Below, piece by piece: positions 12,371-55,949 of a DNA stretch of 64,000 nt. Under the pieces are notes generated by a model. That model did no database searches. It saw only the letters and a program-made list of their open reading frames with translations, and was not told where the DNA came from. Origin of the DNA: Ahaetulla prasina (taxonomy: Eukaryota > Chordata > Lepidosauria > Squamata > Colubridae); the NCBI RefSeq assembly GCF_028640845.1, contig NC_080540.1, positions 95,654,061 through 95,718,060 on the forward strand. Direction: 5' to 3'. A program made the translations under genes and the position numbers. The number at the start of each line of letters is the position of its first letter. Position 1 is the stretch's first letter.

Positions 12371-13738
12371 AACGCCGCAGAATTTATAAGGGCTAGAACT
12401 GATAAGGGTTGGGGGTGCAGGGCTGCAGCCCTAATTATTACCCGAAACCATAAAGCGAATTGTCTTGTACGCCTATGTGCTTCAATATAATTATTTTCTT
12501 GTGTGTGTTTGCTAAAGGAAACCGCATATATGCATAAATCAGTGCTTAAATATCACCACATCCTGATGCATTTTTCGTTTATGTCTTAGGATTTATGAGC
12601 TGCCCTATGGCTAAAATCTCCCTGGGTGATGGATAATAAAAACACTAAATCAAATCTGAGTAAGCCATAACAAAGGCTGCAAAAGCCAAGGTATCAGATG
12701 AAAAGATAATTAAGAACACAGAAATTAAACCGCTTAATAGCAAGACAGAGCAGAAATATATGAAAAGGCACACTGGTCGAAAAAAAAAAAAAAGACCTGG
12801 TGCCAGCAGAGTAGGCTTTAAGTGGATCTCTTTTGGAGAAACACTCCATAGCAGAAAGACTAAAGGAAGTGAGATCATTCTCCTCTCAGGTGACAACAAT
12901 TTAAAGGCTTGGGTAGAATTGGAAAAAACAGGAGAGAGATTTATATGGAGATTTTACCATAAATACCCAACAACATTTGTCTTTCAATCCATTTGAGAGG
13001 CAGTAACAATTACAGCCAGTCCTGTCAGAATTAGGCTTCAGTTAAAAGCTAGAAAAACTGTTTCTAACAAAGAGTGCTTGAACCTCATGAGCTGTCACCC
13101 CACTGGAGTATCTTGCCTTCTCAGGATTTCCTTCTTTTACTGACGTCCTTATACATGATAACGCTGCCTCCTTCAGAGTCAGCTACTGTGAGTTTGGCAG
13201 CAATATCAATGTGTAGATGTATCAACCAACTGAAGTTAATCCGACATGTTTCTGAAAGCCCTTCATAAATAATAAGATTTTTGTAGGTTATCATATCCCA
13301 CATCCTTTCAATATAGAATCAATGAACAAGCATACAATTCTCATCGGCTGGTAAGGGCATTTCTGTACAATTGATAAGCTGAATATGACTTAGTCCAAAA
13401 GTTCAACAAATATACCAAAAAAGTTAATGCTTCCTTAGATTGTAGAATTTTTTCTTTTCTGGAGGGGATTTGAGAACAGGTCTCTCAAATTCTATATATC
13501 ACTCAGGGCAGTGTTGCCTCCTTTAGATGAGCAGTTTATAATTTTCAAAAGGGGAAAAATAGTCTGATTCCACCCTTCAAAAAAGTTATCAATATTTATT
13601 TGTGCACATACTATTTCTGATTATTGGTGTTACATATTATAACTAATCCATAATATTGCATATTATAATTAATATCAGAATCAGAACTTGTACCCACCAG
13701 CTTTGAACCATGTCAGTTTTCTCAAGTATCCTCTAGAC

Positions 13739-13836
13739 CAGGAGAGTCAAATTCCCTGCCCACCCGCATATTAGCCAAGGGGGGGGGAAAGTTGTGTTAT
13801 ATCATGTGAGACAATGTCATGAGTTTGATACCCCTG
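13739..13836. repeat. Short hAT-type MITE ('gtcaaa' ends)
   Basis: Ends 'caggagagtcaaatt' and 'gagtttgatacccctg' are inverted repeats. Same family as the better preserved 51293-51429 copy. It contains a G-run at 13780-13787. Target duplication is not preserved. Confidence 0.65.
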
Positions 13837-14339
13837 CTCCATGCTGATTTTATGGTAGGAGTCTCAAACATGCAGCCTCAAGTTGTTTTTCTTAGGCCAT
13901 ACTGCTGGATACTTTGTAGGTTCAATGCTATCCAGCCAGGCCAGGATTCCCTGGAAGATGCACAGGCTGGGCCATGGAATCATACCCAGTCTGAGAAGCC
14001 TGGGGTCAGGAGTTGAACGGTTCACCTGGATTCATCCCAGAGGGACTTCTGGCAACACGGGGTTCAGAGTTAGTGCCTTGAGGCTTGTTCTAAGAAAGTA
14101 AGTGCTGTTTCTGAGGCTGATCTGGGGTGTTTGGACAAGGGCAGAGGGAGGCAAGCCTTAGCCAGGAAAGATGGGATTTCACCATCCTCGTTTGATGGAT
14201 TTGCTAGATTGTATCATTCATTCTGGGTAAATCTTGGGGGGAAAAACAATCCAGTAATAAAACCAAGTCTCGGGTGTCTGGTTTGAAAAATATTGCTCGG
14301 TATCACACTAAGATACTTTTCATTTTTCACTCAGTAGAG

Positions 14340-14476
14340 CAGTGTTTTTGAAACTCAGCAGCTTTTAAGATGTGTGGACTTCAACTCCCAGAATTCTCCA
14401 GCCAGTATGGCATCTCTGAGGAATTCAGAGAGTTGAAAGCCTCGCATCTTAAAGCTGCTGAGGTTGAGAAGCACTG
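14340..14476. repeat. Palindromic hAT-type MITE
   Basis: Left end 'cagtgtttttgaaactcagc' and the inverted right end ending 'gaagcactg'. The body repeats 'gtggacttcaactcccagaa' and its inverse. Flanking octamers cagtagag and ctttagag agree at six of eight bases, consistent with an aged 8-bp target duplication. Confidence 0.75.
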
Positions 14477-14973
14477 CTTTAGAGACTTGTAACAATATGT
14501 GAAAAAGATTTTCTTGCAGCCTGATGAACTTCAGGCTAATGAACTAATTCTCCTCCAGCACTTGAGTGGATTTTAGATGGACAGCCCTTCTTGATGTCAA
14601 TCTGCCAAGTTCTCTATAGGAAACTAATAATAGTACATCCAGGCATGTGCATCTTATGCCTCTTAGCTTGGTCAGCATATGCATATCCCCTGTACTGTGG
14701 GAGACTATTTAATTTAGGTTTTCCTGTTGAAGTAAAAATAAGAATCCTTTGTGGTAATCCTTTTTTTCAGTCAGTTCTAATGATATTAGTTCTGACTCAC
14801 AAACCTGGTGTTGCAATTAATTAATTTTAAAAATGCCTCTAGAATTTTTAGTTTGCCCAGTGTACATTTTTGTTACGCTCAGCTTCCAGATTCTAGACAT
14901 ATACCAATATGTTGATTTTTAACAGCACCAGCTACAGACAAATTTAAAACTCATCTTATGGATGTAGCCATAT

Positions 14974-15140
14974 GAATAGAATAGAATAGAATTTTTTATT
15001 GGCCAAGTGTGATTGGACACACAAGGAATTTTTCTTGATGCATATACTCTCAGTGTACATAAAAGAAAAGAAACCTTCATTGAGGTACAACGCTTACAAG
15101 TTAAGAGTTAAACTCAATGGAAAACCAAGCTTGGAACAAC
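14974..15140 (-). repeat. CR1 LINE 3' end with (AATAG)n tail
   Basis: Antisense 3' end of a CR1-type LINE. The (AGAAT)n run at 14974-14992 is followed by 'ttttattggccaagtgtgat' and 'ggacacacaaggaattt', a phrase I recognise as very common in snake genomes. CR1 tails of this kind are known to seed AATAG microsatellites in snakes. Confidence 0.7.
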
Positions 15141-15849
15141 ATTTGTTTTAAAGAAATCTGTTCAAAAGAAACAGCTTTTCTCCCCTTCTACAATACAATA
15201 TAAATAAGCATTAAGATTATTTTAAAGCAAGTCGTAGGTTGTTGGGGTTATTTTTTTTTTAACTATCTTGTTGTGCTTTTGAATAGAGAAGACGTCATCT
15301 GTTCCCCTGCTGGCACACATTAGATTTAAGTAGCTGGATACATACAGCATGAGACAGTGGAGTCTCTGCAGCAGCAAACAAACAATTAAATATTAATCTA
15401 CTGCACTTTTCATGGTAATGCTTGTAGCTGAATGGAGCCAGAATGCAGTTCCTTTACTATTTTTTTAAAGAGAAGCTTGTTACAAAATGGACTCCCAGTC
15501 TTGCTCAGCTTTTTAGGATAATTGGCTGAAGCAAAAAATCAGTAATGCTAAACTCTTCAACCTAGTATCAAAATCTTCTTTAAGGATTATATAAATGTTA
15601 ATTTCTTTATGCACATTCCTGGTGGCAGCTGCAGTTCAATATTTATGTTTCTTTAAAGAAGTCTTTAATATTTATGTTTCTTTAAACAAATATTTACCTT
15701 TACAAATCTCTGTTCCTAATTTAATGACCTAGATGGAAATGTGCATGTATATAAGTGATGGTTCAAAAGAATTTGGTGAGATTTACATAAATAGAAAGCT
15801 ATGTTAATTTATGATAGCCAAAAATCAGGACGAATCTGGTATTCTTTTT

Positions 15850-16035
15850 CAGACTAACATTTTAATAAAGGGTGTAAGCTTTCATGAGCTGTGGCTCACT
15901 TCACCAGATATATGGGGTGGGTAAATTGATCAGTTTTGCCACCTGCATATGATGAAATTAGCTCATGAAAGCTTATGACTTGTAATAAAATATGTTATAT
16001 TGAGAAAGGGCTACCAGACTCCTCCTGATTTTATA
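15850..16035 (+). repeat. Unclassified old interspersed repeat
   Basis: Contains 'aagctttcatgagctgtggc', 'gctcatgaaagcttatgact' and 'gggctaccagactcctcctg', phrases belonging to a repeat seen widely in reptile genomes. A related, more decayed stretch occurs around 30690-30800. Class unknown. Confidence 0.45.
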
Positions 16036-16099
16036 CAAATATAGAATCCTGTACAATATACCTGTTTGCCAGAGCTAGTTTTTTTTTGTTGTTGTTGTT

Positions 16100-16165
16100 T
16101 ACATTTATACCCCGCCCTTCTCCGAAGACTCAGGGCGGCTTACAATGTATAAGGCAATAGTCTCA
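16100..16165 (-). repeat. L2-type 3' tail fragment
   Basis: Reverse-strand tail containing the 'ccgccctgagtcttcggaga' type hairpin (16112-16139 on the plus strand) and a following A-rich end. It could be the tail of a LINE or of a SINE that borrowed it. Confidence 0.7.
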
Positions 16166-16187
16166 TTCTATTTGTATATTTTTTTTA

Positions 16188-16405
16188 CAAAGTCAACTTA
16201 GTTTGGCGTAATAGTTATGGCATCAGGCTAGAAACAAGGAGACTGTGAATTCTAGTCCTGCCCTACACCTCAACCCAGTTGAGTATGTATGACCTTGGGC
16301 CAGTCATTCTCTCTCTCTTCACTCTAAGAAGAAGGCAAAGACAAACTGTTTCTGAAAATGTTGCCATTAAAACTGCAGGTCTAGTCCAGACAGTTGCCAG
16401 GAGTC
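16188..16405 (+). repeat. tRNA-derived squamate SINE
   Basis: The head resembles a tRNA pol III promoter: an A-box-like 'tggcgtaatagttatggca' and a B-box-like 'gaattctagtcc'. The body phrase 'accttgggccagtcattctc' follows. The related copy at 28950-29165 shares all these parts. Confidence 0.7.
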
Positions 16406-17775
16406 AACACTGAATTGAATAAAGACCTGTTTGCACACTAAACTCCATTTACATCAGTAGAATTCATTTCCATATAACTATGGACAATTGTAGAGGGAAG
16501 TGATTACCAACTCATAACTACATGGTATTATTAAGCCAATGCAGAAATACTTTTATACAGAAGAGAAAGGATGTAGAAATTCCAAATTTTGCAACACTTC
16601 ATCTTGAATCAGCATAGTTCGTAAGTTACTTGATCTGATTCTGGATCCAGTTCATTGATTGAAGCTGAACTCAATAAAACTGCTTCAAGGGCTGAGAAAG
16701 GCTGTGCTTTCAAAGTGTCAAAAGGCAGCATAATGGTGGCGTTTGGCTCAACAAATAAAACTAACCAGCTTCTTTAGGGCTATGTTGCAAGCCAGTTCAG
16801 TGGAAGACACTGGTAGGCTACCACCTCCACAAAGGTCACACAGACCAGGCTCAAGTCTAATTGGGGGGGACGACATGCCTGGCTTCAGAATCCTCAAAGA
16901 AGTTGGTTTCTGAGATGAGCAAAAAGGCCAGCAAGTGAGGGCAAGTAATCAGATTTGGCTCTCCTCTTGAGTCTGCAAGATTTCAGCTATGAATGGAGAT
17001 AGAAAAAGTAGGAACTATCCAAGAAGAGTTGGAGAGATGAGGTTTTTCTTCTCATTTTATATGAGATTTCTGTACTGAAGCAAAGATACTACCAGTCCAG
17101 AAAATCCATTCTTGGGAAAACTGGAGGACGAACACAAAAAGGAAACCAGAACCATTTCCATCTTCCTTTTTGTTACTTAAGAAATTTAAAGAAAGAACAG
17201 ATGAATTATCAACAAGCTTATGTCTACTGCTCTGATCAAAAATTATGACTCTGAAAATATAACCTCAGTAGATAACACTTTTGCTATATCTACTACTATT
17301 TTACCAAGTTCCAACAATCAGTACTGCAGTTTCCAACCTTCATTTAGAAAGGTCTTTCCTGGAACCTATTAAAACCATTTGGCTTCTCTTCAAACTGGAT
17401 TCTTTTCCAAGACTCCTTATAGCTCATAAATGTACCAGTTTTAATGAACAGAGGAATTGTTCCAGCAGTGTTTTTGACCTTAATAATTGTGTGTGTGTGT
17501 GTAATTGCTCTTTGTAATGCAGTAATCTAAACCAAATACTTGATTGAAAAATTAAGGAAGATTTGGAATAGCAATGCCCTGGTTGCCTTACCTATATTGG
17601 TCCACTAAATAATAGAAGCAATATAAAATGGTTTCAGCGAAACCTACTTTTGTACTCTATAATGATTTTGTTAATTATGTATGAGATTTCTTTCTGCCTC
17701 ACTGATTTTAATCTCTTATCTGTGGCGTCCATTGAAGGCTGCAGCAAAACAGCAAGTATTCAAATCATACTTCAG

Positions 17776-18712
17776 TTTATTTATTTATTTATTTATTATT
17801 CGTATTTGTATACCGCCCTATCTCCCGAAGGACTCAGGGCGGTTCACAGGCAAATAAAAAACATATATATACAAATTAAGAAAACCATTAAGAAACTTAT
17901 TCAAAAAGCCAAATTATTAAAAATAGTATAAATATTAAAACCAATTAAAACCCCTATAAAATTTAAAAACTAATCCAGTCCTGCGCAGATAAATAGGTGT
18001 GTTTTAAGCTCGCGACGGAAGGTTCGGAGGTCTGGAAGTTGACGGAGTCCTGGGGGGAGTTCGTTCCAGAGGGTGGGAGCCCCCACAGAGAAGGCTCTTC
18101 CCCTGGGCGTCGCCAGACGACACTGCCTAGCTGACGGCACCCTGAGGAGTCCCTCTCTGTGAGAGCGCACGGGCCGGTGAGAGGTATTCGGTAGCAGTAG
18201 ACGGTCCCGTAAGTAACCCGGCCCTATGCCATGGAGCGCTTTAAAGGTGGTTACCAAAACCTTGAAGCGCACCCGGAAGGCCACAGGTAGCCAGTGCAGT
18301 CTGCGCAGGATAGGTGCCATACGGGAGCCACGAGGGGCTCCCTCTATAACCCGCGCAGCCGCATTCTGAACTAACTGCAGTCTCCGGATGCCCTTCAAGG
18401 GGAGCCCCATGTAGAGAGCATTGCAATAATCCAGGCGAGACGTCACGAGGGCGTGAGTGACCGTGCATAGGGCATCCCGGTCTAGAAAGGGGCGCAACTG
18501 GCGCACCAGGCGAACCTGGTAAAAAGCTCTCCTGGAGACGGCCGTCAAATGATCTTCAAAAGACAGCCGTTCATCCAGGAGGATGCCCAAGTTGCGCACC
18601 CTCTCCATCGGGGCCAGTGACTCGCCCCCGTCAGCCGTGGACTCAGCTGACTGTACCGGGATGCCGGCATCCACAGCCACTCTGTCTTGGAGGGATTGAG
18701 CTGAAGTTGAAT
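17776..18712 (-). mobile_element. L2-clade LINE, 5'-truncated, open C-terminal reading frame
   Basis: On the minus strand this copy starts within the reverse transcriptase C-terminal region and keeps an open frame to a stop at 17970 (236 codons at 17970-18680). It ends in a 3'UTR with the shared hairpin (17812-17842) and a (TAAA)n tail. Recognisable segments are SRLDYCNALYMGLP, LHWLPVAFRVRFKVLV and SVGAPTLWNELPPGL. It is too truncated to be active. At the truncated end, 18704-18760 carries tandem copies of 'aaagttgaat' and of 'gttgaatgtggagata', probably created at integration. Confidence 0.9.
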
Positions 18713-20059
18713 GTGGAGATAAAGTTGAATAAAGTTGAATGAAGTTGAATGTGGAGATAAGACAACTGTGCTCTTAGAAAGGTGCTTTCCCTCCCCTACA
18801 GTAAATATAAATATGTAAACTGAATGCTTTTTTAAACTGTTTTTTTTCCTTTCTTGGACCATCTTGCATATTATAATCACATACAGATTTCTTCCTTTTC
18901 TTAAGCAAAATGTACTTTTCACTGCTTCAAGCTTCAATAAAAAAATCAATACCAGTTACCGAAAATCAAATCAGCTTCTTTAATGTAAAAAAAAAGTGAT
19001 CTTTTTGTCATCCTGTGAATTTCTCTGTGGCTGGGGTTTGGGGTGGGGCTCCTCCTTACAACCAGATGTTGAATTGACCTTCAATTTACCACATCTCAAT
19101 TTAGTAGTTGAACAGTTGTTTATCTACAGTAATATTGGTTATGTACCATGAAATGAGTGTCGATTCTTTTATCCACCAGTTTCTCCAGGATTTTGTGATA
19201 TTATCAAAATGCATTTTCTTTAGGAAACTTTTACTCTCTGCTTCTTTTTCTTACTCAAGATTACCTTGAGATAATTAGCTACTAAGTTTCATAGACAAGT
19301 TAGGCTTTCCACATGAAATTTTATTTTTGGTTGTTTCTAACTAGTAAAACAGTGCAGATGCCCAAATGTACAGAATATTTATTCATTAAATGTGAAATCC
19401 AACATATAAAGGTTCATACATGACTACACTATAGCTGTATTTTAGGGAATATCCAGATATTTTTGCATTTCATTTCAATCTATCAAACTAAGTGACAAAA
19501 ATATGGATGCAGAGTTACTATCTCCATAATTACCATTTATCTAAAAGCAATCTGAAATGTATATTATATCAAATGTCCCATAATATTTTTCCAACTATCA
19601 TTAAAATATAGTTTTTCAGTTAACTGTGCTGAACAGAAAGGCATTCTTCCTGTCCTAAACAAGGGTGAACCAGCAGTTAGAATTTTTTCTACAAAAACCT
19701 ACCCTTTAAGAACACAAAGTTGTTTAAGCAGATACCATATTTGGAAGTGATCTTGGTCAAGAAAAATAATCACAAGAGCAGCACATTCCTTTTCACTCAT
19801 GTGACTGGGAAAAGTAAGCAAGCAAACTTGTCTTAAAAGGTGGGGCAGAAATAGATCATACAAATCACAAATGTGCATGAACGCACAGGCATCACCACTT
19901 CTTACAGTCTGTTTAAAAAGTCAAACGATCGCTGTAAGGGGAAGCAGGATAACATGAGAATGTATCTACAGAAGCTTCTAAATCTAATTATCTTACAAAG
20001 GTCTTGTCTGCCGAGTTACAATCTTAGGCAAAACACAGCAGGGAAAGGGACTGGAAACA

Positions 20060-20090
20060 AATATATATATTTGTATATATATATATACAA
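20060..20090. repeat. AT dinucleotide microsatellite
   Basis: Interrupted (AT)n run, partly self-complementary. Confidence 0.8.
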
Positions 20091-22671
20091 ATGGGATTAG
20101 TTAGAAAATGCCATTGTAAAGAAGATTCCAAAATCAGGAATTTAATTTATGTAAAAAATTGCACACCTTGCCCTTACCCAGTAGCTTTCTGTGAAAGCCT
20201 TGTCCTTACTATGCACATAAATTTCTGTACTGGATGTGGCTCCTACCTCTTTATAAATATGCAAATAATTCCTGTAAGCAGACATTTTGATGTTTATTTA
20301 AAATATTTTTATTCCACTTTTCTACTTAAAAAGTATTCAAAGAGGCTAAATCGATTGAGTCAAGAAAGTTTAACATAATCTTGCATTCAAACACTCATTT
20401 GCAGATGATGAAACAAAATACAGTTTAAATAGTGTTAAAGTTTCTAGATTGCAGGTTGTATCCAATTAAATTGATTGTTCTGTAAACCATTGAGTCTGTG
20501 TTGATTTAGCGGTATAGAAATAGAATGACTACAGTAAATTTATTTCTGCTCTAAAAACAAACACTTCTCTCAAATTTTTAATTCAATGGAAGCTTCCATG
20601 AACAGAAAAATAGATGTGTTCTGCAAATTTCTTCTCCCATTTAACTTTCCACATTGTTCCAAAGTTTTCTCCAATTCTTTGGAGTACATTTGGAGAGGAA
20701 GAGGTTTGACTGGTTGAAGCACCAAAGGAGAATTAGCAAAAATGCTTCCTTGTCTCTCACTAGAATCTCTGCTGAATCAGAGCTTCCCATCAGCAGAACT
20801 GGACAGATCTTAAACCACAGTGATTACAAATTTATCACTGAAGGTTTTTAAAACCATTAAAGACTTCTTTAATGATATGGTTATGTATAAATAATAGTCC
20901 GTGGTCATGAAAGCAGGATATTTTTTTCTTATTCAATATGTACAGAAAAGAATTAAGACAATTCTTTTTATTTAATGAAGCAGTTAGAAAACATGTATAT
21001 GGTGAAACACATTTTTTTTTACAAAGACTTGCATTCCTTCTAAAACTGAAAGTGTGTTTTTCGGATTAGCTTCATGTTCAACTTCTTCAGAAACTCAAGG
21101 CAGATACCTAATAGTCCCATTACAACTTTTCCCCCTAACAATAACCCTGTGAAGAAAATAGAGTTGTGAGAGGCAAGGCAGGGAAGGGGAGGGAGAATCA
21201 CCAGTGAGCTACAGCTGAGAGTGGATTTGATCTGTTTCTCCCTGGTCCTAGCCAACAACTAAACCACTGCAACACATTTTTAAATATAGTAAGAATTAAT
21301 TTTTCTCTATATGGAAGTACCATCAGGGCTTTTCTAAGAAATTTTCCAAGATAAGAGTATTTCAAATCAAAATCCATACTCTTACTTTTTTCTTTCCAGT
21401 ACTTCAAAATTAAATGTTAGCTTTAAAACAAAAACATAAAAGAGTCACAATATACCACAAAGAAGGGTGTCACTGTCTAAAAACAAAACAGTTAACAATT
21501 CTCAATCTGTTCAACTTAATGTTTTGAAAAATATTAGTGTTTGACATTTTAGAGAGGATGTCCCAGGGCCATCTACCTGAATTGGCAACAGAAAATTTTA
21601 CTGAAAAAGCTGCCACACTGGCAATGCCCTGGTAATAGGGGAAAAAAAGTTTGAGATCCATTGTTTGCAACTTCCAGATTCCTCAGACACCCCAGCACTT
21701 GGAATGGGGTACAAAATTAGAACAGTCCTAGAATTGATATATATTTTCTTCCTTCCATTAAAATCTAAAGGAAAGAAAGTTTTAAAAGCCAGTGAGCAAA
21801 TGAATACCTAATATTAATCTTCCCTTCCATTTTTTTCTCCTGGATAGTGAGACAAGCAGGCATGAGAATCGGTAGTTCCTTTTATCAATAATTTCCTCCC
21901 CACTGCCATAAATTTCCTCCCACCCCCCATTCTTCCAGTTTCTGGGAATGGTCTGCATGATTTTAAATTTAGAACTCTGCTCATATATTACATTGAAAAT
22001 TAGTTTTTGGATAGAGGAGCACGCTTTTTCATATGACATTTTCAAACTGGACTTACATACCTACCGAAACCTCCAATTATAGAATACTAAAATTAAAACT
22101 ACAGGAATTTGAAAAAGTTATTTTGTAACAATTCATATGGGTCCCAACATTTTAGTAATCTGAAAACAAATGTGATGCTCAAACAAGTTGCTGTCTTCCA
22201 AGAAAACAGTCATCAATGCTGAAGGTGCTTGGGTAATTATTTTTATGTAATCATGAAAAAAAGCTGGAAAAATAAACTACCCTATCTATGCAGTGAGCTA
22301 GATTAAATCCATACTTCTCTATCCCAAAAAAAGTTCTCGTATTACAGAAGTACAATATTCCTCTTAACTAAATATACATTTAATTACTTGGTTGTTTTCT
22401 AAAATGTAAATACTGTTACTCATCAGCCAACTCAACTTTTTTTTGACATGACATTCTAGAAGATCATAAAGTTCTTAATATCACCAGGAAGTAGAGGAAA
22501 GGAGGGGAAAAAAATCTAACACAAAACAGAGGAAATTTCTTTTTTCTATTTTCTCTTTTCTATTTTCTTTTCCTAAAAATGAGCAAGAAACAGCTGTAAC
22601 ATCCCACTCCTGTCTGAAATATTTTGAGCTGAGATTGTACTATGTACTTTTCATGAAGATTATTAACTGAC

Positions 22672-22677
22672 TTTATT
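22672..22677 (-). terminator. Candidate DDX46 poly(A) signal
   Basis: AATAAA on the minus strand, the first downstream of the DDX46 stop codon (about 225 nt away). Whether it is the main site cannot be judged without transcript ends. Confidence 0.4.
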
Positions 22678-22901
22678 TAGTAAGTTGAAAAACAACACAA
22701 GTAAAAAATAATAATTATGCCCATTTGAAACTGTGGTTCTATATGCAGAAAACAATCCCCCACCAAAATAATTTTGATCTTGATCTTTAATCAAATTACA
22801 ATATTTTTAAAAAGCAATGTACAAATAAGCAGTAAACAACAAAGGTAAACAAAAATGTTTCACAAATGAGAAACTAGTAGAGAGAAAGTTGCTCCAAATA
22901 T

Positions 22902-54790
<31,889 letters not shown>

Positions 54791-54993
54791 GGCAGCGACT
54801 CCCGAAGCAGCGAAGAAGGACGGCTTTCTCTTCCGCCTCAGCTCCTCAAAGCCAAGCGGCGCCTGACAAGCAAGCGAAGCGGAAATGCATCAACGATGCC
54901 AAAAGGGGAAGAAGAGGGCCCGGATCATCTCCTACAGCCGACCCACAGCGGCCTCTTCTGCCCGGCGGAGCGACCAGCAGGCGCTTTCTGGAG

Positions 54994-55084
54994 CAGGGGT
55001 CTCCAACCTTGGTCCCTTTAAGACTTGTGGACTCTGGGAGTTGAAGTCCACAAGTCTTAAAGGGACCAAGGCTGGAGACCCCTG
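54994..55084. repeat. 91-bp palindromic hAT MITE at the DDX46 promoter edge
   Basis: Arms of about 40 bp beginning 'caggggtctccaaccttggt' are inverted copies with one mismatch, around a short loop. Flanking octamers ttctggag and ctctggag differ at one base, fitting an 8-bp hAT target duplication. It begins about 200 bp upstream of the DDX46 start codon. Confidence 0.9.
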
Positions 55085-55192
55085 CTCTGGAGCAACTGCG
55101 TACAGTGACTAACGCGCAGGCAAAAGACGGTACCCCGCGTTGTAGCCTATGATGTTTTTTGAGGAGACACCTGTGCTTTAATATTTATTCGT

Positions 55193-55352
55193 AGGCTGCT
55201 GCCAACTGGTCACATTCCAAAGGTACTTTTTCAAGAGGCAACTGGACTTTCTGGTTTTTCCTTGAGGAAAAAAGGAAAGGAAAACCCAGAATTGCATCTT
55301 GAAAAAGCACTTTTGGGACAACCATGACCTGGATGACTGAGACTCTCCATAG
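55193..55352. repeat. Foldback element related to 3874-4047
   Basis: Contains 'tactttttcaagaggcaact' and its inverted partner ('cttgaaaaagcacttttggg'), then 'atgacctggatgactgagac'. The centre is purine-rich. Confidence 0.6.
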
Positions 55353-55949
55353 ACAACTGACCACATGTTTATTTGTTGTACAATGGAAACTGATAAGATG
55401 TCTTGATCCTTGGCATGAAATGTGAATCCTCTCAATTTCATATTTTTGAGGGATTTGAGGGATAATCACCATCTCTGATTATGATTTTCGGTGTGGCATA
55501 CATCCCAACAATTCTTCTCTGTCCGGTTTTGATTCCACTGTGGCTTTAAAAATGTGGCTCAGAAACAATTTTTCTCTTAGTCCCATAAAAAAAAAATAAT
55601 CAGGGTTGTACAAAATTCCACCGTCAAATCACGAACCATGTGTGTCCGAGCATAAAGAATTACCAAATTACTGTTGGGAAACTTGGGGCTCTGCAACAAT
55701 GCAAAAGAAATGTCCTCTTGATTTCACTTAATTTTTGATGGGATTCCAATCTGGATCAATTCACAGAATATTTGTTTGAACCTGATGAACCCGGTGAACC
55801 ACTGCAAACAGTTTAGAGTCATATGTGGTGCAAAATCATGGATATGTGGTGCAAAATCATGGATTTAAGACCAGGTTGCCTTCATTTGTTACTATTTTTG
55901 TATGTATCCGCACGAAACACAAATCATAGTTCTTTTACTTACAATGAAG

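Larger units (their letters stand above)
12400..22671. other. Intergenic region between C5orf24 promoter and DDX46 3' end
   Basis: About 10 kb with no supportable gene. Recognisable repeats are annotated separately (13.7, 14.3, 15.0, 15.9, 16.1-16.4, 17.8-18.7 and 20.06 kb). The stretches 12.4-13.7 kb, 16.4-17.7 kb and 18.8-22.6 kb hold nothing I can identify. Confidence 0.6.

Noticed and set aside
11256..12389. Plus-strand open frames of 377, 268 and 176 codons and minus-strand frames of 178 and 156 codons
   Set aside because: They lie in a GC-rich CpG island where stops are rare, overlap one another in several frames, and have low-complexity Arg/Gly/Pro content with no recognisable domain.
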